Counted from the first letter of the stretch, positions 16,401 to 24,615 are shown. The stretch is DNA of 64,000 bases from Selenomonadales bacterium (GCA_029976065.1 JARKNV010000062.1:61317-125316); one strand, 5' to 3'. Made by a program: numbers and translations. Notes: generated by a model from the letters alone, not told the origin.

Positions 16401-16580
16401 GCCTGGGAGGCCGTGCAGGCCGGCATCCGCCGCCGCGTGGTCGAATACGCCGCCGGTATCAGGGCCGGGCTCTACCCGCCGCGGCCGGCGGCCGAATGTC
16501 CGCCTTACTGCGTCGCCCGTTCCGTCTGCCGCTACCGGCCCGAGGACGTCCGCCAGGTGGGAGGTGAAAACAATGGCTGA
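13443..16580 (+). CDS. addB: AddB, helicase-nuclease subunit B
   Basis: This 1045-residue subunit of the AddAB double-strand-break resection complex carries an inactivated helicase-like body and a C-terminal PD-(D/E)XK nuclease (AVIDYKRKY, Asp908). Cys742 in CPFRYF and a C-terminal Cys trio (1019, 1023, 1029) are placed to hold the 4Fe-4S cluster that pins the nuclease domain. No Walker A is visible at the N-terminus, unlike Bacillus AddB. The start is ATG 13443, after GGGAGG; the 59 codons upstream in the ORF track lie in the acetyltransferase remnant and spacer. It overlaps addA by eight bases, so the two are translationally coupled. Confidence 0.92.
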   Translation: MHTLYCTPLGETVRDEFTAGLAAAVSQGLGREQAFLLPSAHLLGVVRRGLRAQAPAGYEQPNLLAFDDLVSEIVARAGLSCRLMDRLTQEMVVADVLDGLTRRQALPYFGAIASFPGYIGTVTSLLAEIKRTAAPPEEFPVGASGSPAKDAEVLAIYEAYQERLATSGLADLEELYFLAIKALDAGLELPYKKLYISEFYLLTPLQLALVKGLKRSAAIDIGIVYEHNRPEVFAAVEQTYTDLVGMGFRPVFVAGRRQTAASLDHIRRTLFASRPEPLAAAPGVAVVSSPTRAKEMAVAAAAIKKLLLAGACRPDEVAVVVRDPGLWGGFREVCGEFGLPVSLAREERLADQPPARLLINILSARVDGGSRPTVLNLIKSPLVADRLGIDADAAEQAALGRIIRTWRDWFGVFRGENAPESLLASRRGFDTLGRLVTALPRQATGAAFAAALKAVFDTLGIPTTLGKSYKDGRIPLSVLQAGLLAWQQCVDTLDALTDGFALAGQADRPLAAADFLRCFRQALAGQTVRLDGHNEQAVQVISPAGVRGVTFRAVFILGLADGEFPLRERENWLYDDRERAAMAALGLTLTTAAFRRAEEDLYFAVAVALAGETLTLSCREDAETLLSPYVAEVLRLFAPGAVATEKFSTVDFFPAAYEAVFSARELTGKALLDSRDAAGPEACAAAGHVLANLADDDFSRRVAAESSRGRGPGPYDGLVGPDEGEGGPYALSITALEDYAQCPFRYFATRILKLREWEEKEEEAGFDVIGNIYHEVLAAFLRAHRGEILKPERAAEYRAELSDLLDVVCRRLAAEDKTFGSKAWEYRRRRLETAFGRWLEFEIAEQNGTGLSFTPAYLEWGFGLPPGDGMDDASVTAPLVLDGGGQSLRVAGKIDRIDAAGSKLAVIDYKRKYAPPFRDLAAGTDLQAALYIMAAETFLCPPGGEVAGGGYYSVENAKKEGGMWRAELAEEISHRAAKEAGNLDAAAWEAVQAGIRRRVVEYAAGIRAGLYPPRPAAECPPYCVARSVCRYRPEDVRQVGGENNG

Positions 16581-19500
16581 GTTCACCGCTCCCCAACGGC
16601 AGGCCATCGACACCCTCGACGCCAACGTCGCCGTATCCGCCGGCGCCGGCGCCGGCAAAACGCGCGTCCTCGTCGAGCGGTACCTCAACATCCTCGCCCA
16701 GGACAAAGCCGCGTGCGACGAAATCCTCGCCATCACCTTCACCAACAAGGCCGCCAAAGAGATGAAGGAGCGCATCCGCAAGCGGGCGGCCGAGCTGGCC
16801 GCGGCCGACGACGGCAGTGCCGCCCGCTGGCGCGCCGTGCTCGGCGAGCTCGAGTACGCCCCCATCGGCACCTTTCACAGCTTCTGCGCCCGCGTGCTGC
16901 GCGAAAACCCCGTCGAAGCCGGGCTTGATCCCAACTTCGCCGTCCTTGACGAAGCCGAAACCGCCCTCCTCACCGAAAAGGCGCTGGCCGAAGTTTTCGC
17001 CGCCGGGCTGGCTGCTGACGCCCCCTGGCTGGACAGCCTCCTCCAGGCTTACGACAAGGCCATGCTTATCGCCGTCGCTCCCGAACTCTACGACAAAATC
17101 GCCTCCCAGGGCCTGCTTGCCGAAGACCTGGCCGAGGCGCTGGCCGCCCCTTACCGCCAGGCGGTCGACGCCGCCGGCGGCCTGAAAGAGAAGCTTACAT
17201 CGGAATGCCTCGAACTGATCGCCTATAAGGACAATCTCAAAAAAACGGGGGCCCAATTCGCCCGCGTCGAAAAACTGGCCCGCGACTGGCCGCGGGTCGC
17301 GGCCGCCATCGACGCCGCCGACGGTGACGACGCCGCCGGCGCCGTCCTGCGCGAATACCTCGACTGTCTCGACCGCCGCTCCGGGGACAAGGAAATCGTC
17401 GCCGCCATCAGGGAAACGCTCAGGCACCTCCGCCAGGTGCGCCACGACCGGGTCGCCCTCGGCCTCGTTTCCGCCTTCTGCAGCCTGCTGACGGCCCTTG
17501 ACGCCGTCCTGGCCGGGTACAAACGCGAGCAGCGGGTGCTCACCTTCACCGACCTGGAGGTCCGCACCGCCCGCCTCCTCAGGGAATATCCGGCCGTCAG
17601 GCAGCGGTACCTCGGCCGCATCCGCCACATCATGGTGGACGAATTCCAGGACACCAACGACCTGCAGCGCCAGATCGTCTACCTCGTAGCCGGCGGCGAC
17701 GCCGAAAGCCTGCGCGGCCGCAAGCTGTTCGTCGTCGGCGACCCCAAGCAGTCCATCTACCGCTTCCGCGGCGCCGACGTCGCCGTCTTCGCCCGCGTCA
17801 GCGGCGACATCAGGGCGGGCGGCGGCGAAGTCCTCGATCTCGACGTAAACTTCCGCTCCCTCGACAGCCTGCTCACCCTCTACAACGAATGCTTCGCCGC
17901 CGTCATGGGCACGCCGGAGGACGCCATCCCCTTCCAGCCCCTCCGAGCCTTCCGCCGCGACGACCGGACCGGCGCGATCCGCGCCGAATTCCTGGCCGTC
18001 GCCGCCAATGGGGAGGGGGAGGCCGGCGGGTCGCGGAAAAGCGAAGCCGAAGCCGTCGCCTGCCGCATAGGCGCGATGGTGGCCGGCCGCGAGGAACTAA
18101 TCGACCGGGACACCGCGCCGCGGCCCGTTGCCTACGGCGACATCGCCATCCTCTTCCGCACCGTCACCGACCTCGATACCTACGCCGCCGCCCTTCAGAC
18201 CGCCGGCATCCCCTACTACGTCGTCGGCGGCCGCGGCTTCTACCACCGCCAGGAGATCATCGACATCCTCAACCTCCTGCAGGTCGTCGACAATCGCGGC
18301 AACGAAACCGCCCTCGCCGGCGTGCTGCGCTCGCCCCTCTTCCTCCTCTCCGACGCCGCCCTGCTCGCCCTGAAAAAGGGCGGGGCGACCCTGTGGCAGG
18401 GGCTTGAGCGCCATGCCGCCGTCGCCGGGCTGCCGGCAGACCAGCGCCGGGCCGCGGCAAGGGCATGGCGGATCATCGCCACCCTCCGCGACCTGCGCGG
18501 CGCGGTCGGCGTCGCCCGCCTCATCACCCTGGCGCTCGACGAAACGGGCTACCTCAACTTCGTCCTCACCCAGTTCATGGGCCAGCAGAAATACGCCAAC
18601 CTCCTCAAACTGTCGGCGGTCGCCGACGCCTTCGAAAGCAAAGGCTCCGCTACCCTCGGCGACTTCCTGCGCTACGTCGCCAAGCTCGTCGCCGGCGAGG
18701 TCCGCGAAGGCGAAGCCCAGGTCGAAAGCGAAGGCGGCGACACCGTCAAGCTCATGACCATCCACAAAGCCAAAGGCCTGGAGTTCCCCGTCGTTTTCCT
18801 CCCCGACCTCCACCGCCGTTTCCGCGACGAAACCGGTCCCGCGCTGTTCGGCGCCGGCCTGGGGCTCGGCCTCAAGGTCCCGGCCGCCGGCGGCGAACTC
18901 GTCGCCACCTCGGTGCACGAGGCGGTCGCCGCGCAGGAAAAAAGGCTCTCCCTCCTCGAACTCAAGCGGGTGCTGTACGTCGCCTTCACCAGGGCCAAAG
19001 ACTACCTCGTGCTGTCGGCGGCCGGCGACAAGGTCAACACCGGCAAAGACTTCACCGCTCTCGGCACTTGGCTCGGCTGGCTGGGCAAAGTCTACGGCTT
19101 CGGCGACCTGTCCGCCCTGCCCGCGCGGCTGACGGCCGGCGAGTCCGCCATCCTCGTATGCCCCGCCCCCGCCGCCTTGTCCGCACCTCCCGCCCGCCCC
19201 AAGGCGGCCGTCGCGGACGGCTCCGTACCGGCCGGCTGGCTCGACGGCATCGCCGCCCGCATCGCACCCCTGCCGCCCGTCCGTCCCGAGACGGTCTTCA
19301 CCGTCAGCGCCGTCGGCAAATACCGGCTTTGCCCCCGCGCCTACTATTACGGCTTCATCGCCGCCCTGCCCGAGCCGCCGGCCGAAGCGCCGTTCCGCCG
19401 GGCCGAGGACGCCAAACCGCCGGGCCGGATCGTCGGCGACATCCTCCACCGCGCCCTCGAACTGGCCGTTCCCGGCCGGCCGGCCGAGGAATGGCTGGCC

Positions 19501-20052
19501 CGGGCGGCGGAAGAAAAAGCGCCCCCGCGCTGGCGCCGGGCGGCGATGGATGAAGTGCGGCCGCTGCTGGCCCGCTTCGCCGCCAGCGGCCTTTTGCGGG
19601 AAACCGCTTCCCACCCCGTCCGCCGCGAATGGCAGTTCACCTACCGCCTCCCCGACCCCGCCGGACCCGATCCTTATACCTTTGCCGGCCGGATCGACTG
19701 CCTCATCGACTACCGGGACGGCACCTGCGGCATCGTCGACTACAAAACCGACCGCGTGACCGCCGGCGAGGCGGCCGGCAAAGCGGACGAATACGCCCTC
19801 CAGCTCGCGCTGTACGCCCTGGCCGCCGAGGCGGCCGGCCTCGGGTCCGTAAAAACCGCCCGGCTCCACTTCCTGCGGCCCGGCGTCACGGTGGCCGTGC
19901 CGGTCGACGTCCCCGCCAGGGAGGCCGCCGCGGCCGAACTCGCGGCTGCCTGCCGCCATATCCGCGGCAGCGACCGCGAGCGGGACTACCCTGTCAACAC
20001 CGCCTGGTGCTCGCACTGCGGCTACCGTGTCTTGTGCAGCCAGGGCCGTTGA
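16573..20052 (+). CDS. addA: AddA, helicase-nuclease subunit A
   Basis: A 1159-residue UvrD-type helicase with Walker A SAGAGAGKT (about residues 22-30), Walker B DEFQDTND (Asp356), motif VYVAFTRAK-like LYVAFTRAKDYLVL and a C-terminal RecB-type nuclease (GIVDYKTDR, Asp1056). With AddB it unwinds and trims broken DNA ends until Chi and then loads RecA. The start ATG 16573 follows GGGAGGTG inside the end of addB. The ORF-track start 69 codons earlier is in addB sequence. A strong terminator follows. Confidence 0.95.
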   Translation: MAEFTAPQRQAIDTLDANVAVSAGAGAGKTRVLVERYLNILAQDKAACDEILAITFTNKAAKEMKERIRKRAAELAAADDGSAARWRAVLGELEYAPIGTFHSFCARVLRENPVEAGLDPNFAVLDEAETALLTEKALAEVFAAGLAADAPWLDSLLQAYDKAMLIAVAPELYDKIASQGLLAEDLAEALAAPYRQAVDAAGGLKEKLTSECLELIAYKDNLKKTGAQFARVEKLARDWPRVAAAIDAADGDDAAGAVLREYLDCLDRRSGDKEIVAAIRETLRHLRQVRHDRVALGLVSAFCSLLTALDAVLAGYKREQRVLTFTDLEVRTARLLREYPAVRQRYLGRIRHIMVDEFQDTNDLQRQIVYLVAGGDAESLRGRKLFVVGDPKQSIYRFRGADVAVFARVSGDIRAGGGEVLDLDVNFRSLDSLLTLYNECFAAVMGTPEDAIPFQPLRAFRRDDRTGAIRAEFLAVAANGEGEAGGSRKSEAEAVACRIGAMVAGREELIDRDTAPRPVAYGDIAILFRTVTDLDTYAAALQTAGIPYYVVGGRGFYHRQEIIDILNLLQVVDNRGNETALAGVLRSPLFLLSDAALLALKKGGATLWQGLERHAAVAGLPADQRRAAARAWRIIATLRDLRGAVGVARLITLALDETGYLNFVLTQFMGQQKYANLLKLSAVADAFESKGSATLGDFLRYVAKLVAGEVREGEAQVESEGGDTVKLMTIHKAKGLEFPVVFLPDLHRRFRDETGPALFGAGLGLGLKVPAAGGELVATSVHEAVAAQEKRLSLLELKRVLYVAFTRAKDYLVLSAAGDKVNTGKDFTALGTWLGWLGKVYGFGDLSALPARLTAGESAILVCPAPAALSAPPARPKAAVADGSVPAGWLDGIAARIAPLPPVRPETVFTVSAVGKYRLCPRAYYYGFIAALPEPPAEAPFRRAEDAKPPGRIVGDILHRALELAVPGRPAEEWLARAAEEKAPPRWRRAAMDEVRPLLARFAASGLLRETASHPVRREWQFTYRLPDPAGPDPYTFAGRIDCLIDYRDGTCGIVDYKTDRVTAGEAAGKADEYALQLALYALAAEAAGLGSVKTARLHFLRPGVTVAVPVDVPAREAAAAELAAACRHIRGSDRERDYPVNTAWCSHCGYRVLCSQGR

Positions 20053-20076
20053 TAAAGCCCCATCAGCGTAAAAACA

Positions 20077-20103
20077 AACCCCGCCGGATTCCCGGCGGGG
20101 TTT
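20077..20103 (+). terminator. Terminator of addBA
   Basis: AACCCCGCCGG / CCGGCGGGGTT is a long GC stem followed by TTTC. Confidence 0.8.
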
Positions 20104-20121
20104 CGGATCGGACGGAAACAA

Positions 20122-20232
20122 TCAGTTTTTCTGTGGCAATTGAGGGGAAGTGGTAACTATGTCGGCACATTTCTCGCAGTCGCGCCAGAAATCGCATCCC
20201 GGGCCGAGGCAGGCGATATTGCAATCGTACAT
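20122..20232 (-). CDS. 36-aa Cys-rich small protein, too short for the ORF track
   Basis: On the minus strand, AAAGGAGGGTGTTTCC precedes an ATG at 20232 that opens MYDCNIACLGPGCDFWRDCEKC and runs 36 codons. Five cysteines are packed into the first 22 residues (C4, C8, C13, C19, C22), suggesting metal or Fe-S binding. A good sigma-A promoter (TTGATT, 18 bases, TATACT) lies just upstream, so the gene has promoter, ribosome site and stop. The family is unknown to me; similar small Cys-rich proteins are often missed by annotation. Confidence 0.6.
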   Translation of the reverse strand: MYDCNIACLGPGCDFWRDCEKCADIVTTSPQLPQKN

Positions 20233-20262
20233 GGAAACACCCTCCTTTCCCTTCTTGACTAA

Positions 20263-20292
20263 AGTATACCAGAAACCATATTATTTAATCAA
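20263..20292 (-). promoter_or_regulatory. Sigma-A promoter of the Cys-rich small protein
   Basis: Read on the minus strand, TTGATT and TATACT are separated by 18 bases and lie about 30 bases upstream of the start codon. The rest of 20293-20430 is AT-rich spacer. Confidence 0.6.
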
Positions 20293-20431
20293 TAAAAAAC
20301 GACAAGTTAAATAAATAACTTATAGAATGTTACGAATATAACTTATTTTAAAAAAGAAAGTTACGTGAATAACTTAATTTATTCCGTGAGTATGATATTA
20401 TTGTAACGTATTCGGCTGCCGTAACGCGGCC

Positions 20432-20469
20432 AAAAAAAAAAGAATCCGGCACCTGCGTGCCGGATTCTT
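20432..20469 (-). terminator. Terminator of the UPF0173 gene
   Basis: Read on the minus strand, a perfect 13-bp stem AAGAATCCGGCAC / GTGCCGGATTCTT is followed by a run of nine to ten T. Confidence 0.85.
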
Positions 20470-20474
20470 GCGTC

Positions 20475-21146
20475 CTATGCGAGATCTTGCGTCGCGCCCG
20501 GTTTAAGCACCAGCACCGGGATGCCGAGGCGCTCTTCCACATCCCGCTTGAAGTCCTCCGGATTCTGGGCGATTACCGGCCAGGTGTTGTAATGCATCGG
20601 CACCACAAAGCGCGGCTTGAGCATCGCCACGGCTTCGACGGCGTCCGCCGGCCCCATGGTGAAGTTGTCGCCGATCGGCAGCAGGGCATAATCGATCTTT
20701 TCCAGCCGGCCAAGGAGAGCCATGTCGCCGAAAAGGGAGGTATCGCCGGCATGGTACACCGTCGTGCCGCCGAAATTGACCACGAACCCGCAGGCATGGC
20801 CGCCAGGCACGCCGGCGCCGTGGAAAGCGAGGGTCAGGCGGACGTAGCCGAAATCGAACGCGCGCTTCCCGCCCAGATGCATCGCGTGGGTCTTACAGCC
20901 CTGCCCGCCGCACAGCCCCGACATCTCCGCCGTAGACACGACCGTGGCCCCGGTGCGTTTGGCGATCTTCACCGTATCGCCGAGGTGGTCGTTATGGGCG
21001 TGGGAAGGCAGCACGTACTGGCAGTCGATATCGGCTGCCGCCGCCGCCGCGTTGGGGTTGTCGGTAAGGAACGGGTCGAAAATGATCGACGTCCGGCCGT
21101 CGGAAAGCAGAAAGCAGGAATGACCGAGATATTTGAGGGTCTTCAT
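20475..21146 (-). CDS. UPF0173 metal-dependent hydrolase (MBL fold)
   Basis: This 223-residue metallo-beta-lactamase-fold protein of the UPF0173/YtkL family has the metal ligands HAHNDH (about residue 48), an internal FHGAGVPGGHACG loop, YHAGDTSLFGDM with the bridging Asp, and a final MHYNTWP histidine. Family length and motif order are complete. Its physiological substrate is unknown; a role as a cytosolic hydrolase is all that can be said. It stands alone, divergent from moaA, with its own terminator. Confidence 0.9.
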   Translation of the reverse strand: MKTLKYLGHSCFLLSDGRTSIIFDPFLTDNPNAAAAAADIDCQYVLPSHAHNDHLGDTVKIAKRTGATVVSTAEMSGLCGGQGCKTHAMHLGGKRAFDFGYVRLTLAFHGAGVPGGHACGFVVNFGGTTVYHAGDTSLFGDMALLGRLEKIDYALLPIGDNFTMGPADAVEAVAMLKPRFVVPMHYNTWPVIAQNPEDFKRDVEERLGIPVLVLKPGATQDLA

Positions 21147-21350
21147 CGTACAACCTCCTTACAATATTATTCCCGGCTTCATTGTAAACAATATCCAATA
21201 TAAATATTATCGCTCCGGCGGCAAAAACCTCCCCCTCGGTGCGCATCTTTTGCGTCTTTCGTTTTTCCGTTCCCCCGGGCAGGTTATCCGTCCACGGCGG
21301 CGAATACAGTAATCTACATCCCTATCCGGGGAGCGAAGGGAGGCGAAGCA

Positions 21351-22331
21351 ATGCGCGACGGCCATGACCGGACGATCCATTATCTCCGGGTATCGGTCAC
21401 CGACCGCTGCAACTTCCGCTGCGCCTATTGCATGCCGCCGCGGGGAGTAAAATGGCTGCCCCATGCCGAGATCCTCACCTACGAGGAACTGCTGCGCCTT
21501 ATCGCCATTTTCAGTCGCGAAGGCATCAGAAACGTGCGGCTTACCGGCGGAGAACCCCTGGTCCGCAAGGGTTTGGTCGATTTCGTCGCCGCCGTGAAAA
21601 AACTCGGCACAATCGAGGACCTGTCGCTCACCACCAACGGCAGCCTCCTGCCCCGGTACGCCGGCGACCTCAAAGCGGCCGGCCTCGACCGGGTCAATAT
21701 CAGTCTCGACACCGTCGACCCCGCCAAATTCGCCAAAGTGACCTACTGCGGCCGGGTCGAAGACACCCTGAGGGGAGTGGAAAGCGCCCTCGCCGCCGGG
21801 CTTACGCCCGTCAAGCTGAACGTCGTGCTTACCGAAGCCCTGAGCCGGGCCGACCTCGCTTACTTCATCGACCAGGTCCACCGCTACCCCATCGCCGTGC
21901 GCTTCATCGAACGCATGCCGCTCGGCGGCAAACGCGGCCTGGAAACCGGCCCCGGCGTCGCCGCCGTCAAACGCCTGCTCGAAGAAGCCGGGCACGGCCG
22001 GCTCGAACCGGCCGCCATCAAAGGCAACGGACCGGCCCGTTACTGGCGGCTGCCGAAATCGCTCGGCACTTTCGGCTTCATCACCCCCATCTCCGAGCAT
22101 TTCTGCAACGCCTGCAACCGCCTGCGGCTGACGGCCGACGGCCGTCTGCGGCCCTGCCTGCTCAGCGACAGCGAGATCGACGTAAAGACCCCGCTCCGCG
22201 CCGGCGCCAGCGACGCCGACCTGGCGGCACTGTTCGTCGCCGCCGTCCGCGCCAAGCCCCAGGGCCATTCCCTGTGCCGCACCAGCGGCTATCCGGGCTT
22301 CGGGCGCCGGATGTCACAGATCGGCGGATGA
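21351..22331 (+). CDS. moaA: MoaA, GTP 3',8-cyclase
   Basis: Radical SAM enzyme for the first step of molybdopterin synthesis, turning GTP into 3',8-cyclo-GTP. The SAM cluster cysteines are C20, C24 and C27 (CNFRCAYC). A second cluster is bound by the C-terminal FCNACNRLRLTADGRLRPC. The length of 326 residues is normal, but the C-terminus ends soon after that cluster and lacks an obvious GG tail. A GGGAGG site precedes the ATG. It heads a molybdenum-cofactor cluster that runs to 24146. Confidence 0.95.
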   Translation: MRDGHDRTIHYLRVSVTDRCNFRCAYCMPPRGVKWLPHAEILTYEELLRLIAIFSREGIRNVRLTGGEPLVRKGLVDFVAAVKKLGTIEDLSLTTNGSLLPRYAGDLKAAGLDRVNISLDTVDPAKFAKVTYCGRVEDTLRGVESALAAGLTPVKLNVVLTEALSRADLAYFIDQVHRYPIAVRFIERMPLGGKRGLETGPGVAAVKRLLEEAGHGRLEPAAIKGNGPARYWRLPKSLGTFGFITPISEHFCNACNRLRLTADGRLRPCLLSDSEIDVKTPLRAGASDADLAALFVAAVRAKPQGHSLCRTSGYPGFGRRMSQIGG

Positions 22332-22402
22332 CGATAAACTGTTAATAATTGGTAAAAAGTGGCAGGATTTTAACCGAACTGCCCGAATAATGATATGTGA
22401 CA

Positions 22403-22426
22403 TTATCTAGAGATAACGCATATGCG
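22403..22426 (+). promoter_or_regulatory. Adjacent palindromes before the moaD-like gene
   Basis: TTATCTAGAGATAA (6-bp arms around AG) touches the perfect palindrome CGCATATGCG. Both lie 19-42 bases before the TTG start of the MoaD-like gene. This may be an operator for molybdate- or redox-dependent control, but it does not match the ModE consensus I know. Confidence 0.3.
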
Positions 22427-22444
22427 GGAAGGTGTGGGGCAGGT

Positions 22445-22690
22445 TTGGTTATCGAAGTGCGCTTATACGCGTCGCTCAGGCGCTACCGGCCGACAGGATC
22501 GGATACCGGCATGCTGGCCGTCGACGTTCCCGACGGCATTTCCTTGGGCGAGCTTCTTTCCGAGTTGGAGATAAACACCGACGAGATAAAACTGGCGGCC
22601 GTCAACGGCGACGAGAGCGCCAAATCAAGAGTGCTGGCCGACGGCGACCGGGTGGAACTTTTCCCCCGCGACTTCGCCGCCAAGACCTAA
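22445..22690 (+). CDS. MoaD/ThiS-like beta-grasp protein without C-terminal GG
   Basis: An 81-residue ubiquitin-like protein; [15 protein letters not shown] and [11 protein letters not shown] are the usual first and last strands of MoaD. True MoaD ends in GG, which carries the thiocarboxylate for molybdopterin synthase, whereas this one ends FPRDFAAKT. It may therefore not donate sulfur and could be a regulatory or degenerate form. The start is TTG 22445 with AAGGTG-type sequence upstream; the ORF track begins 16 codons earlier in spacer. It lies between moaA and moaC. Confidence 0.75.
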   Translation: MVIEVRLYASLRRYRPTGSDTGMLAVDVPDGISLGELLSELEINTDEIKLAAVNGDESAKSRVLADGDRVELFPRDFAAKT

Positions 22691-22713
22691 GCCGCGCAGG
22701 AAGGGGCCAGAGA

Positions 22714-23247
22714 GTGGAATTAACCCATTTCAATAAAGCCGGCCGGGCGCGGATGGTGGACGTATCGGCCAAGGACGACACGCAGCGCGAGGCGGTAGCC
22801 GAAGGCCGCGTCAAAATGCTGCCAGCCACCCTCGCGCTTATCAAAGCGGGGGCGATCGGCAAGGGCGACGTCCTGGGCGTGGCCCAGGTGGCCGGCGTCA
22901 TGGCCGCCAAGCAGACCTGGCAGCTCATCCCGATGTGCCATCCGCTGCTGCTCACCGGCATCGACCTCGGCTTCTCCCTTGATGAAGAAGCCAGCGCGGT
23001 CAACATCGTCGCCACGGTAAGAACCACCGGCAAAACCGGTGTGGAAATGGAAGCGCTTACGGCCGCGTCCGTGGCCGCCCTGACCATATACGACATGGCC
23101 AAGGCGGTGGACAGGGGCATGGTCGTCGAATACATCCGCCTGGCCGCCAAATCGGGCGGCAAGAGCGGCAACTACGTTCGTGGCGACCACGACCAGGAGG
23201 ACAATAGTGCAAGGGAACATCATCGCAGTATGTACGAGCGTCCATAA
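22714..23247 (+). CDS. moaC: MoaC, cyclic pyranopterin monophosphate synthase
   Basis: Converts the MoaA product to cyclic pyranopterin monophosphate. Family motifs [40 protein letters not shown] and KSGGKSG are all present. The GTG start at 22714 follows GGAAGGGG. The product has 177 residues; the last 20 or so (from GDHDQEDN) extend past the normal end and overlap the next gene by 41 bases, so they are probably a non-conserved tail. Confidence 0.93.
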   Translation: MELTHFNKAGRARMVDVSAKDDTQREAVAEGRVKMLPATLALIKAGAIGKGDVLGVAQVAGVMAAKQTWQLIPMCHPLLLTGIDLGFSLDEEASAVNIVATVRTTGKTGVEMEALTAASVAALTIYDMAKAVDRGMVVEYIRLAAKSGGKSGNYVRGDHDQEDNSAREHHRSMYERP

Positions 23248-23650
23248 AGGCGAACGCAAGCAAAACGTCGGCCGCGCCAACCTGCTGCCGGGACTGGGGC
23301 TGGAAGGCGACGCCCACGCCGGTTTCGCCCATCGCCAGGTTAGCCTGCTGGCTCTGGAAAGCATCGACAAAATGCGCGCGAAGGGCCTTGACGTCAATCC
23401 GGGCGACTTCGCCGAAAACATAACAACCCAGGGGATATCCCTCGTGTCGCTGCCGGTGGGCACCCGCCTGAAAATCGGCGACACCCTTCTGGAAGTAAGC
23501 CAGATAGGCAAAGAATGCCATACCCGCTGCGCCATCTACTACCAGGCCGGCGACTGCGTCATGCCCAAGGAAGGCATCTTCGCGATCGTGCTGACCGGCG
23601 GACCGGTGGCGGTCGGCGATACTCTAGAGGCGGTGACGGAAAATGTTTAG
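23207..23650 (+). CDS. MOSC domain protein
   Basis: A 147-residue stand-alone MOSC domain: [11 protein letters not shown] near the start, [12 protein letters not shown] in the middle, and the sulfur-carrying cysteine region IGKECHTRC. Stand-alone MOSC proteins often sit in moa clusters and are thought to help sulfurylate or insert the cofactor. I chose GTG 23207, with GGAGG six bases upstream, over the ORF-track start nine codons earlier. It overlaps moaC upstream and the MogA-like gene downstream (eight bases). Confidence 0.88.
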   Translation: MQGNIIAVCTSVHKGERKQNVGRANLLPGLGLEGDAHAGFAHRQVSLLALESIDKMRAKGLDVNPGDFAENITTQGISLVSLPVGTRLKIGDTLLEVSQIGKECHTRCAIYYQAGDCVMPKEGIFAIVLTGGPVAVGDTLEAVTENV

Positions 23651-24146
23651 CATCGGTATAATCACGGCAAGCGACAAAGGCTCCCGCGGCGAACGCGAGG
23701 ACGTCAGCGGGCGGACCATCGCCACCATGCTCGCCGGCATCGGCGAAGTCAGGCACTACGTCGTCGTCCCCGACGAGCGCGACGCGCTCAGTCGGGAAAT
23801 CATCAACATGGCGGACACCCTCGCCGTCGACCTCATCCTCACCACCGGCGGCACCGGCCTCAGTCCGCGCGACGTAACGCCCGAGGCCACCCTGGCCGTC
23901 ATCGAGCGCCAGGTGCCCGGCATACCCGAAGCCATGCGGGCCAAATCGCTGGAAGTAACCTCCCGGGCCATGCTGTCGCGGGCCGTGGCCGGCATCCGCG
24001 GCCGCACGCTCATCATCAACCTCCCCGGCAGCCCCAAAGGCGTCAAGGAATGCCTCGAAGTCGTCCTGCCCGCCCTGGAGCACGGCCTGGCGATCATGAA
24101 GGGCGAAGCCGGCGAATGCGGCGGGCCGGCGCCTGCCGGCAAATAG
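23643..24146 (+). CDS. MoaB/MogA-type molybdopterin adenylyltransferase
   Basis: Activates molybdopterin by adenylation before molybdate insertion. The motif TTGGTGLSPRDVTPEAT and the NLPGSPKGVKE loop are diagnostic of the MogA/MoaB fold. At 167 residues it is a single-domain form. It is the last gene of the cofactor cluster; the next transcription unit begins with its own promoter 28 bases later. Confidence 0.93.
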   Translation: MFSIGIITASDKGSRGEREDVSGRTIATMLAGIGEVRHYVVVPDERDALSREIINMADTLAVDLILTTGGTGLSPRDVTPEATLAVIERQVPGIPEAMRAKSLEVTSRAMLSRAVAGIRGRTLIINLPGSPKGVKECLEVVLPALEHGLAIMKGEAGECGGPAPAGK

Positions 24147-24173
24147 CTTTTTCCCTGTTGCCATAAAATTAGC

Positions 24174-24203
24174 TTGACATGGCCAAACCCTTTTTGCTAT
24201 AGT
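24174..24203 (+). promoter_or_regulatory. Sigma-A promoter of the aroF-tyrA leader
   Basis: TTGACA and TATAGT are separated by 18 bases, a near-consensus promoter placed directly before the T-box leader. Confidence 0.75.
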
Positions 24204-24214
24204 TACTATCAACA

Positions 24215-24488
24215 ACACATCCAAATGCGATGAGCGGGAGAAGTAAGCCAGAAGCGTTTCCCAGAGAGCCGGGGGTCGGTGCGACCCGGCAAACGCGCTG
24301 ACCGAAATACACCCGCGAGCAGCAGGTTGAAAGCCGCAGGCAAGTAGACCTCGCCGGAGCGCCACCGTTAACGCAGGCTAGGGTATCGGACGAAATGTCC
24401 CGTACCTGAAAAGAGCGGCTTGCCACAAGCAAGCAGGGTGGTACCACGGATTAAAACCCGTCCCTGATTTCAGGGGCGGGTTATTTTA
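24215..24488 (+). promoter_or_regulatory. T-box leader, probably tyrosine-specific, with terminator
   Basis: The T-box sequence AGGGTGGTACCACGG (24435-24449) precedes a strong terminator AACCCGTCCCTG / CAGGGGCGGGTT (24455-24482) and T-run. Stem I features AGAAGTAA, CCAGAGAGCC and GGTGCGAC are visible upstream. The likely specifier lies in GAAATACACC, reading TAC (Tyr) followed by A. Uncharged tRNA-Tyr would stabilise the antiterminator and let aroF-tyrA be transcribed, which fits the genes downstream. The specifier call is inference from position. Confidence 0.85.
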
Positions 24489-24498
24489 TTTCCGGGGA

Positions 24499-24615
24499 GG
24501 CTGCCTAGAAAGTTCATCTGTTGTGTCGCTTCTCCGGGCGCTCCTCCGACGTACTTCCAGTACGCCTCCGGTCGCGTCCTCGTCGCTCCTTGCATCTGAA
24601 GCTTTCTAGACAGCC
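24499..24615 (+). repeat. Palindromic repeat R1
   Basis: One of five related copies. End arms GGCTGCCTAGAAAG / CTTTCTAGACAGCC pair at 13 of 14 positions. The core holds CATCTG, GCGCTCCTCC, GACGTACTTCCAGTACG and CTCCTTGCATCTG and is the most diverged of the five. It lies between the T-box terminator and aroF, so it is part of the aroF 5' untranslated RNA. Confidence 0.75.

Noticed and set aside
14550-16871. 773-codon ORF on the minus strand
   Set aside because: It lies fully antisense to addB and the start of addA. Its composition (Gly/Ala/Glu-rich, no domain) is that of a GC-rich shadow frame; the same holds for 18097-20121, 39135-40988 and 40813-42417 on the minus strand.
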